This document shows positions 63,665-64,000 of a DNA stretch of 64,000 nt, one piece after another (the first letter of the stretch is position 1; each line of letters opens with the position of its first letter). Origin of the DNA: Forficula auricularia (taxonomy: Eukaryota > Arthropoda > Insecta > Dermaptera > Forficulidae); NCBI GenBank assembly GCA_024734495.1, contig JALMQS010000085.1, positions 11,705,044 through 11,769,043 of the forward strand, written 5' to 3'. The translations under genes and the position numbers were made by a program. The notes under the pieces were generated by a model. That model did no database searches. It had not been told where the DNA came from and saw only the letters and a list, made by a program, of their open reading frames with translations.

Positions 63665-64000
63665 TTATTTAAAATCTTGCTATATCTATATTACAAGTTC
63701 ACTCGCTTGGGAATCGTTTGCAATTCTCCTCGCCTCAAGAACTTTATTAGAAGAAAGAAATTTACCCACTTCATTTTCATTATGGAAAACAACTAACAAA
63801 ACAATTAAATTCTGTACTATAAGGGAGACAAATTAAACAAGAAACTAAATGCAGAGCATATAAGACATTAGTCGAGAGAGACCATTGTGACCCTTGGGGC
63901 CGAAGTCTGCGAAACTAGCGAAAATTTAACGAGCGTTATTAGCAATGGAAATTGGTTACGCAAGACTTTCTTATAGGCTTATATATTGCAGGATAAAGAG
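63665..64000. other. Unassigned sequence at window end
   Basis: The open run 63642-63836 and the GC-richer last 150 bases show no recognisable domain or splice context. Confidence 0.35.

Overview
This looks like a nuclear segment from an arthropod, most likely an insect. It is strongly AT-rich and packed with transposable elements. It holds one small multi-exon short-chain dehydrogenase gene, a mariner transposon, a non-LTR retrotransposon with a PHD/FP-like ORF1, tRNA-derived SINEs, Helitrons and many short hAT, Harbinger and foldback elements. The species cannot be named from sequence alone. One 100-N assembly gap lies at 5892-5991.

Layout. 1-8.3 kb: tandem repeats, palindromes, repeat family F2, a 121-bp tandem/inverted array, the gap, and a hammerhead-bearing foldback interrupted by a 1.5-kb Helitron-like element. 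8.3-37 kb: mostly AT-rich sequence with more hammerhead foldbacks (11.5, 12.3, 16.5, 22, 22.7, 23, 24.6 kb), SINEs, Helitrons, hAT and Harbinger MITEs and a decayed LINE. It also holds short GC-richer minus-strand exon-like islands at about 9.5, 15.5, 21.1-21.7, 27.3-27.6, 32.1-32.5 and 36.5 kb, roughly 5-6 kb apart. 37-39.8 kb: repeats. 39.8-46.7 kb: the only convincing host gene, five exons encoding a 248-residue SDR reductase; its introns hold a Helitron copy, two near-perfect hairpins and a hAT MITE. 47-50 kb: composite repeat unit. 50.8-52 kb: mariner with a crippled transposase, directly next to a decayed RNase H/zinc-knuckle end of another LINE. 53.7-58.5 kb: a LINE with open ORF1 and ORF2 on the minus strand. 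58.9-64 kb: a second composite repeat unit, a foldback element, a 115-118 bp minisatellite and two hAT elements.

Most striking pattern: at least a dozen foldback elements carry the conserved core of type I hammerhead ribozymes (CUGANGA, stem II, GAAA, then usually CGUC or CUAUAGUC). Stem II sequences differ between families but stay complementary. The two motifs of each foldback lie in inverted orientation and point outwards. Hammerheads of this minimal helix-III type are known from Penelope-like retroelements and animal retrozymes; no Penelope reverse transcriptase is visible here. Several insertions can be dated and bounded exactly because uninterrupted paralogous copies lie elsewhere in the window. 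All claims rest on reading by eye; no database or folding program was used.
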